From: Clostridiales bacterium
Lineage (GTDB): Bacteria; Bacillota; Clostridia; Oscillospirales; Oscillospiraceae
Reading direction: 5' to 3'
Assembly: GCA_021201515.1 (NCBI GenBank)
Contig: JAJQET010000146.1
Location: forward strand, 1 to 12,275
Length of the DNA stretch: 12,275 bases
Part shown: piece after piece, positions 1-6,201 of the stretch
How the letters are laid out: each line of letters opens with the position of its first letter
Position numbering within the stretch: position 1 is the stretch's first letter
Program-made: the position numbers and the translations under genes
Notes under the pieces: model-generated
Told to the model about the DNA's origin: nothing
The model's database searches: none
What the model saw: the letters and a program-made list of their open reading frames with translations, nothing else

Positions 1-1
1 C

Positions 2-322
2 AACTTGACGGATGAAATGTTTACTGCTATTATGAAGTGGCATGGTGTGGCAGGATTGAATGTATACACCGACTTCCTGGGGCAGGGCAAGGTCACGGAG
101 GACGACCTGCTCCGCCACCTGGAGCATTTCCTGGCCCTGGGCGGCAGCCGGGCGGTGGCCCTGGGGGGCGACTGGGACGGCTGCCGCAGCCTGCCGGAGG
201 GTTACACCGGCATCTGGAGCTGGGCCAACCTGTATGAGCGGCTGCTGCGGGAGAACTACAGCGAAGAACTGGTGAACGACCTGTTCTTCCACAACTTCAC
301 CCGTGTGATGAACAAGCTGTGA
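2..322 (+). CDS. Membrane dipeptidase (peptidase M19, renal dipeptidase family), C-terminal part only
   Basis: This is the last 106 residues of a zinc dipeptidase whose 5' part lies outside the window; the frame is open to the left edge, so no start can be assigned. M19 enzymes hydrolyse dipeptides, including D-residue-containing ones, with a binuclear zinc centre. Visible family signatures are the HLEHFLALGG helix, the strand and loop VALGGDWDG (equivalent to GFGGDFDG in mammalian dipeptidase, which carries the conserved active-site Asp), the following LPEGY, and the C-terminal LLRENYSEELVNDLFFHNFTR block typical of the family end. The zinc ligands and main catalytic core are upstream and cannot be inspected. 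It ends 32 nt before thrC on the same strand, so the two may be co-transcribed. Its physiological substrate cannot be told from this fragment. Confidence 0.9.
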   Translation, partial: NLTDEMFTAIMKWHGVAGLNVYTDFLGQGKVTEDDLLRHLEHFLALGGSRAVALGGDWDGCRSLPEGYTGIWSWANLYERLLRENYSEELVNDLFFHNFTRVMNKL

Positions 323-354
323 GCCACCGGCTCGCATGGAAAGGAATAAGGACA

Positions 355-1845
355 ATGTATTACGTCAGCACGAGAAATAAGGCGCTGCGCTACACGGCGG
401 CGCAGGCCATCGCCCAGGGCCTCAGCCGGGAGGGCGGTCTGTTCGTCCCGGAGACGATTCCCGCCCTGCCGGAGGGAAAGCTGGAGGAGCTGAAGGGGAT
501 GAGCTACCAGCAGCGGGCCGTCTACATCATGGGCCTGTACCTGGACGGCTTCACCCAGGCGGAGCTGGAGGCCCGGGCGGCCCTGGCCTACGCCGTGCCG
601 GAGAAGTTTGACCATCCCGGCGTGGCCCCCCTGCGGAAGGTGGACGGGACCACCTACTGCCTGGAGCTGTGGCACGGCCCCACCTGCGCCTTCAAGGATG
701 TGGCGCTGCAAATGCTGCCCCACGAGCTGAGCCTGGCCCTGAAAAAGAACGAGGAGCACCGCACCGCATGCATCCTGGTGGCCACCTCCGGCGACACCGG
801 CAAGGCTGCGCTGGAGGGCTTTAAGGATGTGGACCAGACCAAAATCCTGGTGTTCTATCCCAAAGACGGCGTCTCTGACATTCAGAAGCTGCAAATGGCC
901 ACCCAGGAGGGGGACAACGTGGGGGTGTCCGCCGTGGTGGGCAACTTTGACGACGCCCAGACCGGGGTGAAAACCCTGTTCTCCGACGAGGCGCTGCGGG
1001 AGGAGCTGTCCCGGCGGGGCTACTTCCTGTCCTCCGCCAACTCCATCAACTGGGGCCGGGTGCTGCCCCAGATCGTCTACTATATCTCCGCCTACTGCGA
1101 CCTGCTGAAGCAGGGGGCCGTTTCCTGCGGAGATGAAATCAACATCTGCGTCCCCACCGGCAACTTCGGCAACATCCTGGCGGCCTACTACGCCAAGCGG
1201 ATGGGCCTGCCGGTGAAGAAGCTGATCTGCGCCTCCAACTCCAACAACGTGCTGACCGACTTCATCCGCACCGGCGTCTATGACCGGAACCGGCCCTTCT
1301 ACACCACCGTCTCCCCGTCCATGGACATTTTGATCTCCTCCAACCTGGAGCGGCTGCTCTACCTGCTCTCCGGCGAGGACGACGAGCTGACAGCAGACTA
1401 TATGGCCCAGCTCTCCGCCACAGGGCGGTACGAGGTGTCCCCCAACCTTCGGGAGCAGATTCAGAACCTGTTCGCTGCGGGCTTCTCCACGGAGGCCCAG
1501 ACCGAGGCCATGATCGGCGCCATGAAGCGGGAGCAGGATTACCTCATCGACACCCACACGGCGGTAGCCTTCGAGGTGCTGCGTCAGTACCGGGGGGAGA
1601 CCGGGGACAGCACCATCACGGTGGTGGCCTCCACCGCCAGCCCCTTCAAGTTCTGCGACGCCGTGCTGGACGCCTTGGGCGTGACGGAGAAGCGGACCGG
1701 CACCGACCTTCTGGACCAGCTGGCCCAGGTCAGCGGCGTGGCCGCCCCGGCCCCGCTCGCCACGTTGAAAGACAAGCAGGTGCGCTTTGACGGTTGGACG
1801 GAGAAGGAAGCCATGGAGCAGGTCGTCACCGACTTCCTGCGGTAA
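355..1845 (+). CDS. thrC: Threonine synthase
   Basis: A 496-residue PLP enzyme that converts O-phospho-L-homoserine to L-threonine and phosphate, the last step of threonine synthesis, in the cytosol. Seen: an N-terminal YVSTRNKA..SREGGLFVPE segment typical of the long (E. coli/yeast-like) threonine synthases, the PLP-lysine motif GPTCAFKDVALQ with Lys114, SGDTGKAA (145-152), SANSINWGR (227-235), and the phosphate-binding PTGNFGN (267-273). Length fits the long subfamily. The frame is open upstream to 319, but I place the start at ATG 355: it is preceded by AAGGAATAAGGAC, and the protein then begins with the conserved MYYVSTRN. The stop lies 13 nt before the metallophosphoesterase start. No attenuator or leader peptide is visible ahead of it; only 32 nt separate it from the dipeptidase. 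Confidence 0.97.
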   Translation: MYYVSTRNKALRYTAAQAIAQGLSREGGLFVPETIPALPEGKLEELKGMSYQQRAVYIMGLYLDGFTQAELEARAALAYAVPEKFDHPGVAPLRKVDGTTYCLELWHGPTCAFKDVALQMLPHELSLALKKNEEHRTACILVATSGDTGKAALEGFKDVDQTKILVFYPKDGVSDIQKLQMATQEGDNVGVSAVVGNFDDAQTGVKTLFSDEALREELSRRGYFLSSANSINWGRVLPQIVYYISAYCDLLKQGAVSCGDEINICVPTGNFGNILAAYYAKRMGLPVKKLICASNSNNVLTDFIRTGVYDRNRPFYTTVSPSMDILISSNLERLLYLLSGEDDELTADYMAQLSATGRYEVSPNLREQIQNLFAAGFSTEAQTEAMIGAMKREQDYLIDTHTAVAFEVLRQYRGETGDSTITVVASTASPFKFCDAVLDALGVTEKRTGTDLLDQLAQVSGVAAPAPLATLKDKQVRFDGWTEKEAMEQVVTDFLR

Positions 1846-1858
1846 AGCGAGGGACACC

Positions 1859-2545
1859 ATGGCACTTTATGCGATAGGCGACCCACACCTTTCCCTGTCC
1901 AGTCCCAAGTCCATGGAGGTCTTTGGCGGCAACTGGGTGGGCTATGTGGAGAAGCTGACAGAGGGCTTCTCGGTGGTACAGCCGGAGGACACGGTGGTGC
2001 TGGCCGGGGATCTGAGCTGGGGGATGAGCCTCCAGGAGGCGGAGGCCGACTTCGCCTTCCTGAACGCCCTCCCCGGCACCAAGGTGCTGCTGAAAGGTAA
2101 CCACGACCTCTGGTGGGAGACGGCCAGCAAGATGACGAAGTTCTTCACGGAGCACCACTTTGACACCTTCCACATCCTCCGCAACAACTGCTTCCTTTAC
2201 GGGGACTATGCCCTCTGCGGCACCCGCGGCTGGTTTGTGGACGAGGAAAAGGGGGGTCACAACGAAAAGATGCTCCACCGGGAGGCGTGCCGCCTGGAGG
2301 CGTCGCTGAAGGCGGCGGGGGAGCGGGAGAAGCTGGTGTTCCTCCACTATCCCCCCATCTGTCACGGATACCGGTGTCAGGAGCTGCTGGCCCTGTTGAA
2401 GGAGTACGGCGTGAAGCGGTGCTTTTACGGCCACCTCCACAGCCAGAGCTGCCGCCTGGCGGTGCAGGGGGAGCGGGACGGAACGGAATTTTCCCTGATT
2501 TCGGCGGACTATCTGAATTTTGTCCCGAAAAAAATCTTGAATTAG
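1859..2545 (+). CDS. Calcineurin-like metallophosphoesterase (predicted phosphohydrolase)
   Basis: A 228-residue single-domain metallophosphoesterase. All sequence blocks of the binuclear metal site are visible: GDPHLS (Asp8, His10), AGDLSWG (Asp51), KGNHD (Asn81, His82, Asp83), LHYPP (His163), and GHLHS (His192, His194). The GDPHLS form and compact size resemble the uncharacterised predicted-phosphohydrolase group of COG1768 type; that assignment is from memory. Substrate is unknown; family members act on phosphomonoesters, phosphodiesters or nucleotides. The start is ATG 1859, preceded by GCGAGGG and giving the usual MALYAIGDPH beginning; the open frame extends upstream to 1787 but would overlap thrC. 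There is no signal peptide or membrane segment, so it is probably cytosolic. It follows thrC by 13 nt, which suggests co-transcription but not a shared pathway. Confidence 0.9.
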   Translation: MALYAIGDPHLSLSSPKSMEVFGGNWVGYVEKLTEGFSVVQPEDTVVLAGDLSWGMSLQEAEADFAFLNALPGTKVLLKGNHDLWWETASKMTKFFTEHHFDTFHILRNNCFLYGDYALCGTRGWFVDEEKGGHNEKMLHREACRLEASLKAAGEREKLVFLHYPPICHGYRCQELLALLKEYGVKRCFYGHLHSQSCRLAVQGERDGTEFSLISADYLNFVPKKILN

Positions 2546-2566
2546 TGGAAAAATTTAAAAAAACAG

Positions 2567-2595
2567 TGGCAATCTCTGTTTACATCTGTTAAAAT
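2567..2595 (+). promoter_or_regulatory. Predicted promoter for tig (extended -10)
   Basis: Within the AT-rich gap after the metallophosphoesterase lies TGTTAAAAT: a TGn extended -10 (TG at 2587-2588) followed by TAAAAT (2590-2595, 5 of 6 to consensus). The -35 region 17 nt upstream (TGGCAA, 2567-2572) is poor, as is common for extended -10 promoters. Transcription would begin near 2602, giving a leader of about 87 nt. A TTTACA at 2579-2584 is too close to this -10 to be its -35. No clear terminator for the upstream gene is visible in 2546-2640. Confidence 0.5.
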
Positions 2596-2657
2596 AGCTA
2601 GATGTAGAATTGTAACATTGCAGAATCGGCGCTTTTGACCGGGAATCTGCGGAATAG

Positions 2658-2672
2658 TTGCCCTCAGGGCAA
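2658..2672 (+). promoter_or_regulatory. Small hairpin directly upstream of the tig Shine-Dalgarno site
   Basis: TTGCCCTCAGGGCAA forms a perfect 6-bp stem with a 3-nt loop (TTGCCC/GGGCAA). It ends 2 nt before the AGGAGG ribosome-binding site (2675-2680), which is 8 nt from the tig ATG. It leaves the SD free, so it may stabilise the 5' end or help position ribosomes. There is no T run, so it is not a terminator. Confidence 0.45.
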
Positions 2673-2688
2673 GCAGGAGGAAACAAAC

Positions 2689-4047
2689 ATGAGCTTAAAG
2701 AATGTCGAAACCAGGGAAAACAGCAGTGCTGTCCTGACCATTGAGGTGGACGCCGCCGCGTTCAACGCCGCCGTGGAGAAGGTCTATCGCAAGATGCGGG
2801 GCAGCATTTCGATTCCCGGCTTCCGCAAGGGCAAGGCCCCCCGCAAGATCATTGAGAAGATGTACGGCACCGGCGTGTTCTATGAGGACGCCATCAATGA
2901 CCTGTACCCCGACGCTCTGGATGAGGCCGTGAAGGAATCCGGCCTGGACGTGGTGGGCTATCCCAAGCTGAACATTGAGACGGTCAGCGCCGCCGAGGGT
3001 CTGGTGTTCACCGCCGAGGTGGGCGTCCGCCCCGTGGTGACCCTGGGCGAGTATAAGGGCATCTCCGCCCCCAAGAGCGCTGTGGAAGTTACCGACAGCG
3101 ATGTGGACAGCGAGATGCAGCCTCTGATCAGCCGCGCCACCAACACGGTGGATGTGGACCGTCCCGCCCAGGTGGGGGACACCGCCAATATCGACTTTGA
3201 GGGCTTCAAGGACGGTGTGGCCTTTGAGGGCGGCAAGGGCAGCAATTACGATTTGAAGCTGGGCTCCGGCACCTTCATCCCCGGCTTTGAGGAGCAGGTT
3301 GTGGGGATGTCTGCCGGTGAGGAGAAGGACGTCAATGTGACCTTCCCTGAGAATTACGGCGCAGAGGAGCTGGCCGGCGCCGCTGTGGTGTTCAAGGTCA
3401 AGTGCAACACTGTTCAGGAGGAGCAGGTGCCCGTCATCGACGACGAGTTTGCCAAGGACGTCTCCGAGTTTGACACCCTGGAGGAGCTGAAGGCCGACCT
3501 CCGCAAGCAGGTGGAGGAGCGCAAGACCAAAAACGCCGAGGACGCCTTCAAGGCGGCGGTCATGGCCAAGGTCATTGAGAACGCTCAGGTCGTGGTGCCT
3601 GACGCCATGGTGGAGTATGAGCTGGATAAGCAGATGGACAACTATGCCAATCAGCTGCAGGGCTCCGGCATGAGCCTGGAGCAGTACCTCCAGATGATGG
3701 GCATGAGCATGGAGCTGTTCCGGGAGCAGAACAAGCCCGGCGTGCTCCAGAGCATCAAGTCCGACCTGGTGCTGGAGGCCGTGGTGAAGGCCGAGGGCCT
3801 GGAGGCCTCCGAGGAAGAGGTCTCCGCCGAGGTGGACCGCCTGGCCCAGCAGTACGGCATGGAGGCGGACAAAATCAAGGAGGTCATCCCCGCCGAGCAG
3901 CTGGCCAACGCGGTGAAGCTGGACAAGGCATCCAAGCTGATCTATGACAGCGCTGTGGTGGAGGCACCTGCCGCTGAGGAAGCCCCCGCTGAAGAAGTGG
4001 CCCCCGCCGCTGAGGAAGCGGCGACTGCGGAGGAGTCTGCCGAGTAA
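2689..4047 (+). CDS. tig: Trigger factor (ribosome-associated chaperone and peptidyl-prolyl isomerase)
   Basis: A 452-residue trigger factor, which docks at the ribosomal exit tunnel and shields nascent chains. Domain order is visible. The N-terminal ribosome-binding domain (about 1-115) carries the signature GFRKGKAP (44-51) in the helix-loop that contacts the large subunit. A central FKBP-type isomerase domain (about 150-245) includes DTANIDFEGFKDGVAFEGG and FIPGFEEQVVGM. The helical C-terminal chaperone domain follows from about 260. The start is ATG 2689, with AGGAGG 8 nt upstream; the frame is open to 2635, but that extension has no SD and precedes the conserved N-terminus. After the usual end, the protein has an acidic Ala/Glu/Pro-rich tail of about 30 residues (APAAEEAPAEE...), making it longer than the roughly 425-430 residues of well-known homologues. 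It heads the clp/lon proteostasis cluster. Confidence 0.98.
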   Translation: MSLKNVETRENSSAVLTIEVDAAAFNAAVEKVYRKMRGSISIPGFRKGKAPRKIIEKMYGTGVFYEDAINDLYPDALDEAVKESGLDVVGYPKLNIETVSAAEGLVFTAEVGVRPVVTLGEYKGISAPKSAVEVTDSDVDSEMQPLISRATNTVDVDRPAQVGDTANIDFEGFKDGVAFEGGKGSNYDLKLGSGTFIPGFEEQVVGMSAGEEKDVNVTFPENYGAEELAGAAVVFKVKCNTVQEEQVPVIDDEFAKDVSEFDTLEELKADLRKQVEERKTKNAEDAFKAAVMAKVIENAQVVVPDAMVEYELDKQMDNYANQLQGSGMSLEQYLQMMGMSMELFREQNKPGVLQSIKSDLVLEAVVKAEGLEASEEEVSAEVDRLAQQYGMEADKIKEVIPAEQLANAVKLDKASKLIYDSAVVEAPAAEEAPAEEVAPAAEEAATAEESAE

Positions 4048-4053
4048 TTCGAC

Positions 4054-4070
4054 CGGCTTCGCCGTATATT
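4054..4070 (+). terminator. Possible weak terminator after tig
   Basis: CGGC-TTC-GCCG (4054-4064) is a 4-bp GC stem with a 3-nt loop, followed by TATATTTT. The stem is short and the U-tract interrupted, so termination would be partial at best. It lies between the tig stop and the clpP -10 box. Confidence 0.25.
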
Positions 4071-4085
4071 TTCCCTCGCATGGGA

Positions 4086-4091
4086 TATAAT
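4086..4091 (+). promoter_or_regulatory. Predicted -10 box of a clpP(X) promoter
   Basis: A perfect TATAAT lies 52 nt upstream of the clpP ATG, in the sequence GATATAATGGC. No recognisable -35 hexamer is found at 15-19 nt spacing (candidates such as CGTATA and GTATAT do not match), so the promoter may be weak, activator-dependent, or not real. I saw no CIRCE (HrcA) inverted repeat and no CtsR-type GTCAAA heptad repeats. The predicted start near 4098 falls after the in-frame ATG at 4090, which argues against using that ATG. Confidence 0.45.
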
Positions 4092-4143
4092 GGCTCTGTG
4101 GCAGTCTACAGACCCGTATCCCGACTTACAAAGGAGTAGTATC

Positions 4144-4725
4144 ATGAGTTTAGTTCCTTATGTAGTAGAACAGACCAACCGCGGCGAGCGCAGCTACGAC
4201 ATTTTCTCCCGCCTGCTGAATGACCGCATCATCTTCCTGGGGGAGGAAGTGAACGACACCACCGCATCCCTGGTGGTGGCCCAGCTGCTCTATCTGGAGG
4301 CCCAGGACCCGGATAAGGACATTCAGTTGTATATCAACTCCCCCGGCGGCTCCGTCACGGCGGGTATGGCTATCTATGACACGATGCAATACATCAAGGC
4401 GGATGTCAGCACGATTTGCATCGGTATGGCGGCCAGCATGGGCGCGTTCCTGCTGTCCGCCGGGACGAAGGGCAAGCGGTACGCCCTGCCCAACGCGGAG
4501 GTCATGATTCATCAGCCCTCCGCCGGCACCCAGGGCAAGGTCACGGACATGGAAATCGACGTGGCCCACGTCCTGCGCATCAAGCAGCATATGAACGAGA
4601 TTTTGGCGGCTAACACCGGCAAAACCCCGGAGGAGGTCAAGGCGGATACCGAGCGGGACCATTGGCTCACCGCCCAGGAGGCCAAGGAGTACGGCCTGAT
4701 CGACGAAGTGATCTCCCGCCGCTGA
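4144..4725 (+). CDS. clpP: ATP-dependent Clp protease proteolytic subunit
   Basis: A 193-residue ClpP, the serine peptidase that assembles as a barrel of two heptameric rings and degrades proteins unfolded by ClpX or other Clp ATPases. The catalytic triad is intact: Ser98 in GMAASMGAF, His123 in MIHQPSAG, and Asp172 in TERDHWLTA. Also visible are the N-terminal loop start [25 protein letters not shown], the hydrophobic-pocket strand RIIFLG, and the oxyanion region [16 protein letters not shown]. The start is ATG 4144, with AAGGAG (4131-4136) 7 nt upstream. An in-frame ATG at 4090 would add 18 residues but overlaps the predicted -10 box. The gene sits directly upstream of its partner clpX, separated by a strong stem-loop. 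No propeptide extension is needed beyond the short N-terminus. Confidence 0.98.
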   Translation: MSLVPYVVEQTNRGERSYDIFSRLLNDRIIFLGEEVNDTTASLVVAQLLYLEAQDPDKDIQLYINSPGGSVTAGMAIYDTMQYIKADVSTICIGMAASMGAFLLSAGTKGKRYALPNAEVMIHQPSAGTQGKVTDMEIDVAHVLRIKQHMNEILAANTGKTPEEVKADTERDHWLTAQEAKEYGLIDEVISRR

Positions 4726-4733
4726 CCCGGACA

Positions 4734-4756
4734 GGGGTAGGAGGCCCTCCTGCCCC
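4734..4756 (+). promoter_or_regulatory. Intercistronic stem-loop between clpP and clpX
   Basis: GGGGTAGGAG pairs with CTCCTGCCCC to form a 10-bp stem (one T·G wobble) around a 3-nt loop (GCC), starting 8 nt after the clpP stop. No U-tract follows (the next bases are GCCCTGAGC), so it is unlikely to be an intrinsic terminator. It may mark a processing or 3'-end-protection site that sets clpP:clpX stoichiometry. The AGGAGG inside the stem is too far from the clpX ATG (4785) to be its SD; AAGGA at 4771-4775 serves that role. Confidence 0.6.
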
Positions 4757-4784
4757 GCCCTGAGCATGAAAAGGAACACAGTTT

Positions 4785-6095
4785 ATGGCTAAAAATGACG
4801 AAAAGCGCACAATTCGCTGCAACTTCTGCGGAAAGAGCCAGGACCAGGTCAGGCGTATCATCGCCGGCCCCGGGGTGTTCATCTGCAATGAGTGCGTCGA
4901 GCTGTGCAACAGCATCCTGGACGACACCGACACCCGACAGGGTTCCGCCAGCGGCCTGGAAATGCCCGGCAAGCTGCCCACCCCCAAGGAAATCCATGAT
5001 GTGCTGGACCGGTATATCATCGGCCAGGAGGAGGCCAAGGTGACGCTGTCTGTGGCGGTTTACAACCACTATAAGCGCATCTACTTCGGCGGCGGGGACG
5101 ATGTGGAGCTGCAAAAGAGCAATATCCTGCTCCTGGGCCCCACCGGCTGCGGCAAGACCCTGCTGGCCCAGTCCCTGGCCAGGATTCTGGATGTGCCCTT
5201 CGCCATCGCGGACGCCACCACCCTGACCGAAGCCGGTTATGTGGGCGACGATGTGGAGAACATCCTCCTCCGGCTGGTGCAGGCGGCGGACTACGATGTG
5301 GAACGGGCCCAGTACGGCATCATCTACGTGGATGAGATCGACAAAATCGCCCGTAAGAGCGAGAACACCTCCATCACCCGGGACGTGTCCGGCGAGGGGG
5401 TGCAGCAGGCCCTGCTGAAGATTCTGGAGGGCACCGTGGCCAACGTGCCGCCTCAGGGGGGCAGGAAGCACCCTCACCAGGAGTTCATCCAGGTGGACAC
5501 CACCAACATCCTCTTCATCTGCGGCGGCGCCTTTGACGGCATCGAGAAAATTATCGAGAACCGCACCGACCGGAAGAACATCGGCTTCGGTGGCACCGTC
5601 CTGACCAGGAAGGAGAAGGAAAGCTCCTCCCTCCTGAAGGAGATTCAGCCCCACGATTTGATGAAGTTCGGCATCATCCCGGAGCTGATCGGCCGTCTGC
5701 CGGTGATCACGACCCTTCAGCAGCTGAACCGGGAGCAGCTGGTGCAGATTCTCACGGAACCGAAGAACGCCCTGGTGAAGCAGTACCAGAAGATGATGGA
5801 GTACGACAATGTGAAGCTGGAGTTCCAGCCCCAGGCGCTGGAGGCCATTGCGGACATCGCCCTGGAGCGGGGCATCGGCGCTCGTGGCCTCCGGGCCGTA
5901 GTGGAGGACGCCATGAGCAAACTGATGTACGAGGTGCCCTCCGACCCCACCATCTCGAAAATCACCATTACACCGGAAGCGGTGCGGCATACGGGCGAGC
6001 CGCTGGTGGAGCGGGACGAAAACCGCAAATCCCGTCCCCGGCTGGGCGCGGTGCAGTCTGAGCGCACCACCCGCCGCCGCGGAACCACCGCCTGA
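4785..6095 (+). CDS. clpX: ATP-dependent Clp protease ATP-binding subunit ClpX
   Basis: A 436-residue AAA+ unfoldase that forms a hexamer, recognises tagged or damaged proteins and threads them into ClpP. The N-terminal zinc-binding domain shows the four cysteines Cys12, Cys15, Cys34 and Cys37 in CNFC...CNEC. Further on are YIIGQEEAK (77-85), Walker A GPTGCGKT (118-125), pore loop GYVGDDV (151-157), Walker [10 protein letters not shown] (Asp183, Glu184), an IGF-containing loop (KNIGFGG) that docks on ClpP, and the sensor-2 segment GIGARGLR. The C-terminal tail is basic ([10 protein letters not shown]). The start is ATG 4785, with AAGGA 9 nt upstream. It lies 59 nt after clpP, with an intercistronic stem-loop between, and is followed by a strong terminator, so clpP-clpX probably form a transcription unit separable from lon. 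Confidence 0.98.
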   Translation: MAKNDEKRTIRCNFCGKSQDQVRRIIAGPGVFICNECVELCNSILDDTDTRQGSASGLEMPGKLPTPKEIHDVLDRYIIGQEEAKVTLSVAVYNHYKRIYFGGGDDVELQKSNILLLGPTGCGKTLLAQSLARILDVPFAIADATTLTEAGYVGDDVENILLRLVQAADYDVERAQYGIIYVDEIDKIARKSENTSITRDVSGEGVQQALLKILEGTVANVPPQGGRKHPHQEFIQVDTTNILFICGGAFDGIEKIIENRTDRKNIGFGGTVLTRKEKESSSLLKEIQPHDLMKFGIIPELIGRLPVITTLQQLNREQLVQILTEPKNALVKQYQKMMEYDNVKLEFQPQALEAIADIALERGIGARGLRAVVEDAMSKLMYEVPSDPTISKITITPEAVRHTGEPLVERDENRKSRPRLGAVQSERTTRRRGTTA

Positions 6096-6108
6096 TGGCT
6101 GCCCAAAC

Positions 6109-6130
6109 GTATGACAGGTGTATGACAGGA
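6109..6130 (+). repeat. 11-bp tandem direct repeat between clpX and lon
   Basis: GTATGACAGG(T/A) occurs twice in tandem with 11-bp period (6109-6119 and 6120-6130). Roughly one helical turn apart, it could be an operator. Alternatively, the first ATGACA (6111-6116) could act as a -35 for CAAAAT (6134-6139) at 17-nt spacing. It lies upstream of the clpX terminator hairpin. Confidence 0.4.
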
Positions 6131-6140
6131 TTCCAAAATT

Positions 6141-6178
6141 GCCGCAAGCAGCTGCAATCGCTGCCTTGCGGCCTTTTT
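6141..6178 (+). terminator. Intrinsic terminator between clpX and lon
   Basis: The stem is GCCGCAA + GCAGC pairing with GCTGC + TTGCGGC, 12 bp with a single bulged C at 6165 and a 7-nt loop (TGCAATC). It is followed by CTTTTT (6173-6178). This is a textbook Rho-independent terminator, 46 nt after the clpX stop. It ends only 6 nt before the lon Shine-Dalgarno site. Confidence 0.85.
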
Positions 6179-6190
6179 GACAAAAAGGAG
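6173..6190 (+). promoter_or_regulatory. Inverted repeat overlapping the lon Shine-Dalgarno site
   Basis: CTTTTT-GAC-AAAAAG is a perfect 6-bp inverted repeat. Its left arm is the terminator U-tract and its right arm runs into the lon ribosome-binding site AAGGAG (6185-6190, 11 nt before ATG 6202). In a read-through transcript this A/U hairpin could mask the start of the SD. TTGACA (6177-6182), a perfect -35 hexamer, overlaps it by chance or design. Confidence 0.4.
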
Positions 6191-6201
6191 ACCCTTGCCC
6201 T

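Noticed and set aside
256..1860. 534-codon open frame on the minus strand across thrC
   Set aside because: A shadow of thrC: GC-rich third positions keep the antisense frame open. The protein is Gly/His/Val/Gln-rich with no domain, while thrC has every catalytic motif.
2579..2610. TTTACA with TAGAAT as an alternative tig promoter
   Set aside because: The spacing is 20 nt, outside the preferred 16-18; the extended -10 TGTTAAAAT is a better candidate.
4048..4143. HrcA (CIRCE) or CtsR operator upstream of clpP
   Set aside because: I looked for a TTAGCACTC/GAGTGCTAA inverted repeat and GTCAAA heptad repeats and found neither.
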